A stretch of DNA of 64,000 bases, from positions 44,202,890-44,266,889 of the forward strand of contig NC_083571.1 of the NCBI RefSeq assembly GCF_027579695.1, given 5' to 3'. Numbering within the stretch: the first letter of the stretch is position 1; the number at the start of each line of letters is the position of its first letter. The position numbers and the translations under genes were made by a program. The DNA is from Neoarius graeffei. Lineage: Eukaryota > Chordata > Actinopteri > Siluriformes > Ariidae. Shown here one piece after another: positions 11,715 to 64,000 of the stretch. The notes under the pieces were generated by a model, which searched no databases, was not told where the DNA came from, and saw only the letters and a program-made list of their open reading frames with translations.

Positions 11715-12460
11715 TGTAGGAGAAGATGAAGAGAGTTGACCAACAAGCAAGTAGTGTTGGACTGTAGATACATCCACATAAGACAAAAATAATGAACGTG
11801 AAGAACAGGACCACAACAAAGACAAATGTACGTGGAAAAGAACTAGAGGAGGTACAGGATTTCAAATATCTTGGCAGCTACATCTCAGCCGACAGCAACA
11901 TCGAAAAGGAAATTTCTACCAGAATTGGCCTGGCAGCACAAGCCTTTAACAAACTGCAAAACATCTGGAAATCATCATTCCTGCACTTAAAGACCAAAAT
12001 GAGGATATATAACTCGAATGTTCGCTCGGTCCTGTATGCCACTGAAACTTGGAGAACAAACAAAAAGCTCAGGAGTTGACTCAGGGGCTTTGAAGGCAGA
12101 TGTCTCTGGCAAATCCTTAGAATTCACTGGGAACAGCGAATTACCAACAAAGAAGTGAACAGACATACGGGAATTACAAACATAGTAGAGGACGTGAAAC
12201 ACCGACGCTGGAAATGGCTAGGTCATGTCCTATGCATGAACAACAGTAGACACCCATGTACTGCCATTAGATGGGCACCAGTAGGAAAATGCAAACGAGG
12301 CAGGCCACTGAGGTCTTGGAGAAGGACCATCAAGGGGGAAATGAAGGCAGCAGAAAAATCATGGAATGAAATCAGCTGCCTGGCCCAGTATCAAGATGGC
12401 TGGAGGAGATTTGTCGGCGCCCTATGCTTCAGCCGGAGCGAAGAGGAGTAAGTTCGTATG
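11715..12460 (+). mobile_element. RTE-like LINE 3' fragment inside Tc1 family E
   Basis: The + frame at 11792-12079 and its continuation at 12155-12451 encode the end of a reverse transcriptase: VQDFKYLGSYISADS, IYNSNVRSVLYATETWR, then the terminal RRWKWLGHVLCMNNSRHP and GKCKRGRPLRSWRRT blocks. One in-frame stop splits the ORF. It is 5' truncated, as expected for LINE insertions. Confidence 0.8.
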
Positions 12461-13361
12461 CATATTTATGACCCTGTATGTACAATTTTGACCTTGTGTT
12501 GATTTTCAAAAATCCCAAAATAAATTAAAAGTTGTACACCAACTTTTTTTTTTTTTTTTTATAAATGCATGTTGTATAATCACTCTTCCCCAGAAAAAGA
12601 ACACTTCAGGAAAACCATTGAAACCCCAATATTGTCATGATATTCATGCCCAGGAGGAGTGTATGTAAACTTCTGACCTCAGCTGTAGCTGAAGGATGTA
12701 GTCTTTGGGTTTAATAGAGTAGCTGAACCAATATTTATTTTTATACAGCAAACCAAATATTTGTGTATTCAAAAGATCATTGACTTCACCATTAATAGTA
12801 CCCTTTTGCAGAGAATCCTCAGCTTGTCTAAGTGAGTTACAATGCCAAGCCCAAGTGGTCCAAACTTCACATACTGTATAAAAATTTTAATTTACTCAAA
12901 CATAGCACACAATGTTGTTAACAAATACAGATTATTTCAGCACTTGAATCTTCTTGACATAATTAAATTAAGGTACCATTAAAGTTAAATTGTAATTGTA
13001 CAAGTAAATTGCTTGTATGCTCTAATTACTGAAAAAAAATTAACATTTATACATGTTAATATTTAGTAAAACCGCTAATGAAGCCAGTTTTAAGAGAGCT
13101 TGATTTTCACAAATTGATATTAAACTTTTTTCATGATTATTAGTGAAACTAAAGTTGATTACTCGAATGAGTGCATTAGACTGGAAATAAGGTTGAACTA
13201 ACATTGGCTGCATACCCACAATAACTCTTATAATTGAATAATTATTAGTGAAGTGAGGAAATTCTCCATCTAAGCTTTTAGTAGTTTTCCCAAAACAGCT
13301 CTCCACTTTCATGTTATCCTTAATGCACATCGAGTCAAGCCATCAGTGGCTCAAAGCTTTC

Positions 13362-13367
13362 TTTATT
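13362..13367 (-). terminator. Poly(A) signal (AATAAA on the minus strand) of the SLC12 gene
   Basis: AATAAA lies 130 bp beyond the transporter stop codon (13497-13499). This implies a short 3' UTR of about 150 bp and a convergent arrangement with the upstream gene. Confidence 0.5.
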
Positions 13368-13496
13368 TAGAGACATACTCAAGGTGTGTTTGTGTGAAGT
13401 AGTCTTTGGGGAAAAGTACCAAAAGCTCAGATGGAAGATTTGGTCAAGTCTTAACCGCAAAATTTGATCCACCATCATTACTTGTTTGTAAGTGTG

Positions 13497-55323
<41,827 letters not shown>

Positions 55324-55623
55324 CTGTAACACACACATTCACACTCATAAATACAGATTAATTACACATAAAATCACATTAATTTTAACATAGCACTGGA
55401 TATGAGCAATTGTGCGCTCCGATTGGATACTCTACTACTAGGATATCAGCTCATATACCATGAGTAGAGAAAAACAAAATGGCGGAACGTTTTGCTGAAC
55501 CAACTGAGGACGAAATAAAAACTACTCGAAAACAACCCCCCCCCCCAAAAAAAAAAAAATCAGCAAAATATGGAATGAAAGTATTTGATGGAAAAACGTA
55601 TCTTTTATATATTTCAAGAATTA

Positions 55624-55996
55624 TCTCATCTCATCTCCTGTAGCCGCTTTATCCTTCTACAGGGTCACAGGCAAGCTGGAGCCTATCCCAGCTGACTACG
55701 GGCGAAAGGCGGGGTACACCCTGGACAAGTCGCCAGGTCATCACAGGGCTGACACATAGACACAGACAACCATTCACACTCACATTCACACCTACGGTCA
55801 ATTTAGAGTCACCAGTTAACCTAACCTGCATGTCTTTGGACTGTGGGGGAAACCGGAGCACCCGGAGGAAACCCACGCGGACACGGGGAGAACATGCAAA
55901 CTCCGCACAGAAAGGCCCTCGCCGGCCCCGGGGCTCGAACCCAGGACCTTCTTGCTGTGAGGCAACAGTGCTAACCACTACACCACCGTGCCGCCC
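55624..55996 (-). mobile_element. tRNA-derived SINE (copy 8)
   Basis: Full-length, minus orientation; duplication TCAAGAATTA at 55614-55623 and 55997-56006. Confidence 0.94.
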
Positions 55997-56544
55997 TCAA
56001 GAATTATTATTATTATTATTATTATAGCATTTTTCACAAATTGCTCCTGTCATTTCGCCGGTTTGTTTAGATTCTAAGCAGAAATTATTTTGTCAGATGT
56101 TTTGTATAAAGATTTTATTTATATATGCTCTGTTTCTCAAAATCCAGTGAATGTGGATAGAATAAAACAAATATTCCACTCAGTCTCGTCGTACATGGCT
56201 TATAGCCGGCAAGGCGTGTAGTGCCTCATCGACCATCAGCTCATGTGCAACTCGATTTTGTGGAATAATTGTTAGTTAAATAAATAAATAAATAAATAAG
56301 TATAATTATTAGTAGTGTGCAAAAGTCTTAGACACCCTAATATTTTTTAACTACAAATTATTACCTCTGCCAACTTTGTTGGAGGAGGTTATGTTTTCGC
56401 CTCCATTTGTTTGTATGTTTGTTTCTTTGTCTGTTCCCAACATAACTCAAAAGGTAGTGAACATATTTTGATGAAATTATGAGGAAAGATGAGCCATGTG
56501 CCAAAGAACAATGGATTAGATTTTGATGCAAATCCGGATATGTA

Positions 56545-58154
56545 CAGTGGTGCTTGAAAGTTTGTGAACCCTTTAGAATTTTCTGTATTTCTGCATAAAT
56601 ATGACCTAAAACATCATCAGATTTTCACACAAGTCTTAAAAGTAGAAAAAGAGAACCCAGTTAAACAAATGAGACAAAAATATTATACTTGGTCATTTAT
56701 TTATTGAGGAAAATGATCCAATATTACGTATCTGTGAGTGGCAAAAGTATGTGAACTTCTAGGATTAGCAGTTAATTTGAAGGTGAAATTAGAGTCAGCT
56801 GTTTTCAATCAGTGGGATGACAATCAGGTGTGAATGGGCACCCTGTTTTATTTAAAGAACAGGGATCTATCAAAATCTGATCTTCACAACACATGTTTGT
56901 GGAAGTGTATCATGGCACGAACAAAGGAGATTTCTGAGGACCTCAGAAAAAGCGTTGTTGATGCTCATCAGGCTGGACAATGTTACAAAACCATCTCTAA
57001 AAAGTTTGGACTCCACCAATCCACAGTCAGACAGACTGTGTACAAATGGAGGAAATTCAAGGCCATTGTTACCCCCCATAGGAGTGGTCGACCAACAAAG
57101 ATCACTCCAAGAGCAAGGCGTGTAATAGTCGACAAGGTCACAAATGACCCCAGGGTAACTTCTAAGCAACTGAAGGCCTGTCTCACACTGGCTAATGTGA
57201 ATGTTCATGAGTCCACCATCCAGAGAACACTGAACAACAATGGTGTGCATGGCAGGGTTACAAGGAGAAAGAGACTGCTCTCCAAAAAGAACATTGCTGC
57301 TTGTCTGCAGTTTGCTAAAGATCATGTGGACAAGCCAGAAGGCTATTGGAAAAATGTTTTGTGGATGGATGAGACCAAAATAGAACATTTTGGTTTAAAT
57401 GAGAAGCGTTATGTTTGGAGAAAGGAAAACACTGCATTCCAGCATATTAACCTTATCCCATCTGTGAAACATGGTGGTGGTAGTATCATAGTTTGGGCCT
57501 GTTTTGCTGCATCTGGGCCAGAACGTCTTGCCATCATTGGTGAAACAATGAATTCTGAATTATACCAGTGAATTCTAAAGGAAAATGTCAGGACATCTGT
57601 CCATGAACTGAATCTCAAGAAAAGGTGGGTCATGCAGCAAGACAACGACCCTAAGCACACAAGTCGTTCTACCAAAGAATGGTTAAAGAAGAATAAAGTT
57701 AATGTTTTGGAATGGCCAAGTCAAAGTCCTGACCTTAATCCAATCGAAATGTTGTGGAAGGACCTGAAGCAAGCAGTTCATGTGAGGAAACCCACCAACA
57801 TCCCAGAGTTGAAGCTGTTCTGTATGGAGGAATGAGCTGAAATTCCTCCAAGCCGGTGTGCAGGACTGATCAACAGTTACCAGAAATGTTTAGTTGCAGT
57901 TATTGCTGCACAAGGGGGTCACACCAGATACTGAAAGCAAAGGTTCACATACTTTTGCCACTCGCAGATATGTAATATTGGATCATTTTCCTCAATAAAT
58001 AAATGACCAAGTCTAATATTTTTGTCTCATTTGTTTAACTGGGTTCTCTTTATCTACTTTTAGGACTTGTGTGAAAATCTGATGATGTTTTACGTCATAT
58101 TTATGCAGAAATCTAGAGAATTCTAAAGGGTTCACAAACTTTCAAGCACCACTG
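56545..58154 (+). mobile_element. Tc1-like family A, copy 3 (complete length, 1610 bp)
   Basis: Ends CAGTGGTGCTTGAAAGTTTG and CAAACTTTCAAGCACCACTG, TA at 56543-56544 and 58155-58156. Subterminal sequence is mirrored for about 200 bp (IR/DR-like). The only uninterrupted family A copy in the window. Confidence 0.95.
56912..57934 (+). pseudogene. Tc1-like transposase pseudogene, family A copy 3
   Basis: About 340 codons from MARTKEISEDLRKSVVDAHQ. DNA-binding half with GRPTKITPRARR hook; DDE parts [34 protein letters not shown] all present. Inactivated by TGA at 57569-57571 (after MNSELYQ) and TGA replacing Trp at 57833-57835 (MEE-W). Frame otherwise continuous to the natural stop at 57932-57934. 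Confidence 0.92.
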
Positions 58155-59881
58155 TATGTGAATCTGGAATATTCTCATATGTGGCTTAGTGGAGGTATGC
58201 ACTCAACCGACTGCCCTTCTAGTTTGTTATAATTTTATGTTTATTTGATGACTTCTTTATTATTGAGTCAGTAAAATATTTTAATTTCCAAACATTATTT
58301 TTGAAGTGAAAATATTAAGTGATTAAAAATTTATGCATGTCAATAAAAATGTAACATGTAATACTCATAAACAAACAAACAAAATACATAATGTGCAGAA
58401 AAACTAACTGGGCAATTTCACGACAAAACTACACAAACTGTACCTGAAACTATTGATGGCTTTTTTTCTTTTAAGCAAAGGGTTGTCACTCCAAATACTG
58501 ATTTTGTTTCCTTTATTACTGCTCTTATATTTGCTAAAGAGCAAAGGTTTATAGAAAGTATCTTTGGTTTACAGCATATCTTTATACATGCCAAAGACTT
58601 TTGCACAGTCAAGTCAAAGTCCCTCCTGTGCCACTATCTGGTCTTCTCAGGCAGTCTCCTGTCCCAGTATTAACCAGCTCTTGAGGCACGAGTGCAGCGC
58701 CAGTCTCCGCCCTCTGCCTCTTGCCTATTATATAGCTAGGGTTCCAGTAGGGGGCTCTGGTAACCGTGAGAGTTTGACTCGCTACTCGCATCTGTATTGA
58801 AGTGTGCCTTGCCAAATGGCAGTAGGTACCATTTTTATGATAGTATTTGGTCTTTGGTATGATCCACACTGTATATATGATATTACATGGTTGTGTGGAG
58901 ATATGAAGTATTTTCTTGAAAATATTTTCAACATGAGAAGATAAACTTCATATGTTCGCGCCAGCGTGTAATGTTGAGATTGAATGGAATAACTGTTTTA
59001 TTCTATCCATATTCACTGGATGTTGAGAAACAGAGCATGTTTCTTTTTATTTTTTCAATCAATAAAAAGTTTATAGAAAACGTCCAACAAAATAATTTCC
59101 ACTTAGAATGTAAACAAACCAGGGTAGCAATTTGTGGAAAATGTGATAATAATAATTCTTGAAAAATAAAAGAAGAAACAATCTTACCATCAAATAATTT
59201 TAGATCATATTTTGTTGCTTTTTTGTATTTTTTGGGGTTTTGTTTTTGAGATGAGTTTTTATTTCATTCTTGGTTAGTTCAGCAACACACCCCGCCATTT
59301 TATTTTTCTCTACCCATGGTATATGAGCTGATATCCTAGTAGTAGAGTAGCCAATCAGAGCACACGATTGCTCATTTCCAGTGAATGTGGATAGAATAAA
59401 CAGAATAAGAATATATAAAATTCCAATTTCCAATTCCAAAAAAGTTGGGACGCTGTGTAAAACATAAATTAAAACAGAATGTGAAGATTTGCAAATCATG
59501 AAAATGCTATTTTTCATTGGAAATAGTACAAAGACAACATATCAAAAGCTGAAACTGAGAGATTTTATTGTTTTTTGAAAAAATATATGCTCATTTTGAA
59601 TTTGATGTCAGCAACATGTTTCAGAAAAGTTGGGACGGGGCAACAAAAGACTGAAAAAGTTGTGTAATGCTAAAAAAAACCCAAACTAATTTGGTTAATT
59701 GGCAATAGGTAAGTAACATGACTGGGTATCAAAAGAGCATCCCAGAGATGCTGAGTCTATAAGAAGTAAAGATGGGGAGGGGTTTACCGCTTTGTGTTCA
59801 CCCCTTTGCAGCAGTGCAACAATTTAAGAATAACATTCCTCAATGTAAAATTGCAAAGAATTTGGGGATCACATCATCCAT

Positions 59882-61503
59882 CAGTATTTTCCCCAGAGCT
59901 TTTTTTGCGTGTCAGGGCCGATAAGCTTTAATTTCATGCCGACGCACTTTATATTTGCTGACACACTATTTTTTTGCTCCTACACTTGCTGAAAAATCAT
60001 GTCAGATTTCTACCTTGCGATGTTTGGGTCATATTTTGAAGGAAAATCAGTGTTTTGGGCCGGTTTGCTGCCATGATACACTCAGGCAGACTGGAAATAC
60101 CTCTGGGAAATACCCAATCACAACAAATGCCCTCAGTCACTTTGCTGCTGCATTGGTACCATGACACTTCAGTGTGCAGGCGAGCACCCTTGCATTGACA
60201 TCACATTTACCTTACCAACCGTCGCTACCCTATGCCTGAGGTTACAAGCGAACTTTGTTTACATACTGTTCACATACTGAAGCCAAGCGAAGATGTCGGG
60301 CGTCTGTTGTCTGAAGAAAACTACAGCTAAAAAAGCTCTACTACTGGATTACTTGGATAATCTTAGTCAGAAGGCAATGAAGGATAGACATATGCAGAAA
60401 TTAGAGTTTATTGGCGGTTATGATCCATACAAAATTCCTCAAAACGACTGGAGTGACAGTGCAGATTTGTGGCCTAGCATTAGCTACATGTTGGAATATA
60501 CCTAACCTTCTTTTTCCCGAAGTGTCCCAACACGGAAGAACAGTTAAAAAAAACTGCAAAAGCAAGAAAACCTTCTTTGTGTAAAGACTTTTTCCCAACA
60601 TCAGCTTTTGGGAACAGAATGTTGCGAAAGCCAAAGCATTTACTCTCAAAGGACTCTGACCTGAACTGTAGGCTAGATGGTATTCCCGGCCCTCCATTTC
60701 TCAGCAACTCCAAGGATATCTAGTTACACAGCTATTTGCACTCTATCATTTATACAGTGATGCTTATTATTGTTAAAACAATATCTGAAGTGTTATTTGT
60801 AAAATAACTAAATATCTTGCTCTCGACTTTCAAACAATATTGTAAGATTTTATTTTAATTTGATCTAATAGTGGATGGTACAATAATTACATTATTAATT
60901 AATACAGTAATTACATGTACTAGTAGCAGTATTATTGCGCAAACGTTGTTTTTTCTAAGGTGCTTTTGGTGTTTGAAGTATTAAGTAGGCCGAAATATAA
61001 AGGGCATTTGTGCAGTAAATGCAGTCTGCAGGGGGTATTATTATTATTATTATTATTTTTAACTGCAACAGAACTCATTTAAACTTTTGGTTAGTGGTGT
61101 TCTGGCAGCGGTTCAGGTAATAAAACAGCATTATTATATAATACATTGTTGTCAGATGATGACTTTATTTATTGCTCATGTGAACCCCATGCTGCAAACC
61201 ACAGCATCACAGACCTCCACTTGTTGTAGCAACCTTTTCAACCATGTTAACAGTAAAAAGTGACAGTGTCAGTACCACCATAAAATGCTCCTAAAAGTCA
61301 CCAGATGCCACCAAATGGGCTCCCTTTTTTCAAAATTTTCTGTGGGATGCTCCCTAGACCCCCCTCCCCCCAACAAGAAGGGGGAAACCTCCCGCTCGTA
61401 CTCTCCGCCCACATGCCTACATACTCTCTACCCTACGGGCCTCACAGGGTGGCCTGTGGCCACCCAAAAGTTAGGGCTTTATTTAATCCTGGGGAGAACA
61501 CTG
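59882..61503. mobile_element. CAGT...ACTG element of 1622 bp with a 6-bp duplication
   Basis: Ends CAGTATTTTCCCCAGAGC and ATCCTGGGGAGAACACTG are inverted repeats. Duplication ATCCAT / ATCTAT (59876-59881, 61504-61509) is deduced by comparison with the unoccupied site in the family B copy at about 40766. Carries the ORF at 60293. Superfamily not assigned; a 6-bp duplication is unusual among fish DNA transposons. Confidence 0.7.
60293..60505 (+). CDS. N-terminal domain fragment of a YqaJ-recombinase-associated multicopy protein
   Basis: 70 codons: ALLLDYLDNLSQKAMKDRHM, then LEFIGGYDPYKIPQNDW and DLWPSISYML. From memory this block (…KLxxIGGxDPYEIPxxEWS…DLxPxVxY…) stands at the N-terminus of many uncharacterised fish and invertebrate proteins that also have SWIM and YqaJ-type nuclease domains. 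Here the frame stops after LEYT; a continuation (PNTEEQLKK) lies in another frame downstream (about 60528). It is a decayed or truncated passenger. Confidence 0.55.
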   Translation: MSGVCCLKKTTAKKALLLDYLDNLSQKAMKDRHMQKLEFIGGYDPYKIPQNDWSDSADLWPSISYMLEYT

Positions 61504-62617
61504 ATCTATGGTACATAATATCATTAAAATACTGAGAATCTGGAGAAATCTCTGTATGCAAGAGACAAGGCTGAAAACTGACATTGGATGCCTGTGATCT
61601 TCAGGCCCTCAGGCAACACTGCGTTAAAAGCAGACACGTGTCTATACTAGAAATCACTGTATGGGCTCAGGAACACTTCAGAAAGCCATTGTCTGTGAAA
61701 ACAGTTCATTACTGCATTTACAAATGCAAGTTAAAACCAGATATAAACAATATCCAGAAATGCCGCCACCTTCTCTGGGCCTGAGCTGTTTTATACGATG
61801 GACCGAGGCAAAGTAGAAAATTGTCCTGAGGTCTGACAAATCAAAAGTAGAAATTCTTTTTAGAAATCATGGACACCACGCCTTCCAGACTAAAGAGGAG
61901 AGGGACCATCCAGCTTGTTATAAGTGCATAGTTCAAAAGCCAGCATCTGTGATGGTATGAGGGTGCATTAGTGCACATGACATGGGTAGCTTGTACATCT
62001 GGGAAGGCATCATTAATGTTGAATGATATATACACGTTTCAGAGCAATATGCTGCCATCCAGACAAAATCTTTTCCAGAGAAGGCCTTCCTTCTTTCAGC
62101 AAGACAATGCCAAACTGCTTTCTGCACATATTAAAACTGCATGGCTCTGTTGTAAAAGAGTCCGGGTGCTAAACTGGCCTGCCTGCAGTTCAGATCTGTC
62201 TCCCATTTAAAACATGTGATGCATTATGAAGCGCAAAATACGACAAGGAGACCCCGAACCTTTGAGCAACTGATATTGTATATCAGGCAAGAATGGGACA
62301 ACATTTCTCTTTCAAAACTACAGCAACTGGTCTCCTCAGTTCCCAAATGTTTACAGAGTGTTGCTCAAAGGAGAGGTGATGCAACACAGTGGTAAACATA
62401 CCCCTGTCCCAAGTTTTTTGAAACATGTTGCTGACATTAAATTCAAAATGAGCATATATTTTTCAAAAAACAAAAAAAATTCTCAGTTTCAACATTTGAT
62501 ATGCTGTCTTTGTACTATTTTCAATGAAATATAGGGTTTCCATGATTTGCAAATTATTGCATTCTATTTTTATTTACAGTTTATGCAGCGTCCCAACGTA
62601 TTTGGAATTGGGGTTTT

Positions 62618-62632
62618 GTGTGTGTGTGTGTC

Positions 62633-62694
<62 letters not shown>
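62618..62694. repeat. (GT)n(TA)n compound microsatellite
   Basis: GT repeats 62618-62640 followed by about 26 TA units. Confidence 0.97.
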
Positions 62695-62699
<5 letters not shown>

Positions 62700-64000
62700 T
62701 GGGGCAAAAAAGTATTTAGTCAGCCACCAATTGTGAATTGTGCAAGTTCTCCCACTTAAAAAGATGAGAGAGGCCTGTAATTTTCATCACAGGTACACTT
62801 CAACTATGAGAGACAGCATGGGGGGAAAGAATTCAGGAAATCACATTGTAGGATTTTTAATGAATTAATTGGTAAATTCCTCGGTAAAATAAGTATTTGG
62901 TCACCTACAAACAAGCAAGATTTCTGGCTCTCACAGACCTGTAACTTCTTCTTTAAGAGGCTCCTCTGTCCTCCACTCATTATCTGTATTAATGGCACCT
63001 GTTTGAACTCGTTATCAGTATAAAAGACACCTGTCCACAACCTCAAACAGTCACACTCCAAACTCCACTATGGCCAAGACCAAAGAGCTGTCAAAGGACA
63101 CCAGAAACAAAATTGTAGACCTGCACCAGGCTGGGAAGACTGAATCTGCAATAGGTAAGCAGCTTGGTGTGAAGAAATCAACTGTGAGAGCAATTATTAG
63201 AAAATGGAAGACATACAAGACCACTGATAATCTCCCTCGATCTGGGGCTCCACGCAAGATCTCACCCCATGGGGTCAAAACGATCACAAGAACGGTGAGC
63301 AAAAATCCCAGAACCACATGGGGGGGAACTAGTGAATGACCTGCAGAGAGCTGGGACCAAAGTAACAAAGGCTACCATCAGTAACACACTACGCCGCCAG
63401 GGACTCAAAAACTGCAGTGCCAGACGTGTCCCCCTGCTTAAGCCAGTACATGTCCAGGCCCGTCTGAAGTTTGCTAGAGAGCATTTGGATGATCCAGAAG
63501 AGGATTGGGAGAATGTCATATGGTCAGATGAAACCAAAATAGAACTTTTTGGTAAAAACTCAACTTGTCGTGTTTGGAGGAGAAAGAATGCTGAGTTGCA
63601 TCCAAAGAACACCATACCTACTGTGAAGCATGGGGGTGGAAACATCATGCTTTGGGGCTGTTTTTCTGCAAAGGGACCAGGACGACTGATCCGTGTAAAG
63701 GAAAGAATGAATGGGGCCATGTATCGTGAGGTTTTGAGTGAAAATCTCCTTCCATCAGCAAGGGCATTGAAGATGAAACGTGGCTGGGTCTTTCAGCATG
63801 ACAATGATCCCAAACACACCTCCCGGGCAACGAAGGAGTGGCTTCGTAAGAAGCATTTCAAGGTCCTGGAGTGGCCTAGCCAGTCTCCAGATCTCAACCC
63901 CACAGAAAATCCCCAAAACATCACTGCTCTCGAGGAGATCTGCATGGAGGAATGGGCCAAAATACCAGCAACAGTGTGTGAAAACCTTGTGAAGACTTAC
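62695..64000 (+). mobile_element. Tc1-like family F, runs off the right edge
   Basis: Left end CACAGTGGGGCAAAAAAGTA after TA (62693-62694). The right terminus is outside the window. Confidence 0.85.
63070..64000 (+). pseudogene. Tc1-like transposase pseudogene, family F
   Basis: Starts [20 protein letters not shown]; helix-turn-helix [24 protein letters not shown] hook. A frameshift in a run of G (63320-63326) breaks the frame; then [25 protein letters not shown] and SPDLNPTEN supply the three catalytic acids. After the last Glu about 15 codons usual for Tc1 proteins are missing ([20 protein letters not shown]), in frame. Confidence 0.88.

Larger units (their letters stand above)
10070..12685. 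mobile_element. Tc1-like element (family E, Sleeping-Beauty-like ends), copy 1
   Basis: The left end CAGTTGCAGACAGAAGTTTA (10070) and right end GTAAACTTCTGACCTCAGCTG (to 12685, quoted in part) are inverted repeats resembling salmonid Tc1 ends (CAGTTGAAGTCGGAAGTTTA), with TA at 10068-10069 and 12686-12687. The decayed transposase reads on the minus strand (about 10920-11690). A SINE-like unit (10280-10745) and an RTE-like LINE 3' piece (11715-12460) sit inside it. Confidence 0.8.
55394..59383. mobile_element. TIR-bounded element of about 4 kb holding a SINE and Tc1 copy 3
   Basis: CACTGGATATGAGCAAT (55394) is inverted as ATTGCTCATTTCCAGTG (59383). The inverted similarity extends about 95 bp inwards, including TACTCTACTACTAGGATATC and AAAATGGCGG. 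The phrase CCAGTGAATGTGGATAGAAT recurs at about 56146, 58998 (inverse) and 59379, so two related copies may be fused. No coding sequence. Confidence 0.6.
59428..62616 (+). mobile_element. Tc1/mariner family B, copy 3, split by a 1.6-kb element
   Basis: Left end AATTCCAAAAAAGTTGGGAC, right end GTCCCAACGTATTTGGAATT. Flanks of the insert (59868-59881, 61504-) line up with the uninterrupted copy at 40758-40775. Remnant transposase in 61800-62390. Confidence 0.8.

Noticed and set aside
55330..64000. Missing first exon of the transporter
   Set aside because: Minus strand scanned for an N-terminal NCC-like segment with a start and a phase-0 donor; none found. It probably lies beyond the right edge.

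Overview
The window looks like a piece of a teleost (ray-finned fish) nuclear genome. The evidence is intron-rich vertebrate genes, many Tc1/mariner transposons, L2- and RTE-type LINEs, hAT and Kolobok-like elements, and a tRNA-derived SINE family whose copies keep clear target-site duplications. The species cannot be read from the sequence.

Layout. (1) Positions 2-934 (+) are the C-terminal end of a lysine-rich nuclear-type protein, tentatively a long-isoform LCOR/LCORL (PALI-type) protein. A 3' UTR follows, with a poly(A) signal at 2695. (2) About 2.7-13.3 kb is intergenic and almost all repeats. (3) Positions 13497-55323 (-) hold one large gene for an NCC-type Na-Cl cotransporter (SLC12A3/SLC12A10 group). 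I could place 25 coding exons with GT/AG junctions and continuous reading frame, giving 927 residues plus stop. Only the N-terminal exon (about 90-100 residues by comparison with human NCC) is missing, presumably beyond the right edge. The two genes are convergent. (4) 55.3-64 kb is probably intron 1 of the transporter and is again a mosaic of transposons.

The introns are the striking part. Several consist almost entirely of one transposon or a nest of transposons. Intron O-P (26.3-34.7 kb) is one 8.06-kb Tc1-like element that has received a hAT (with a SINE inside), a small element carrying a RecQ-type helicase start, a 986-bp near-perfect palindrome with TTAA ends, and an L2 LINE. Intron L-M contains a Tc1 element broken by an RTE-like LINE, itself broken by a second helicase-bearing element. 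The Tc1 target site lies 9 nt inside the intron from a splice donor. Intron V-W is nearly filled by an unassigned element with 30-bp perfect terminal inverted repeats, a CAAT target duplication and about ten copies of a 14-bp motif in both orientations.

Points most worth a second look: the small TAGCCTGG-ended elements (two with 9-bp target duplications) carrying the start of a RecQ-like helicase ORF; the Asn in the transporter at the position that is Tyr in K+-transporting NKCCs and His in NCC; the palindrome; a Kolobok-like THAP element; and fragments of two multicopy protein families (a YqaJ-protein N-terminal-type domain and an unnamed 'LWYLSE...NDxAERG' family) inside mobile DNA. Letters A-Y are my own labels for the exons in transcript order; by comparison with the 26-exon human SLC12A3 they would be exons 2-26.
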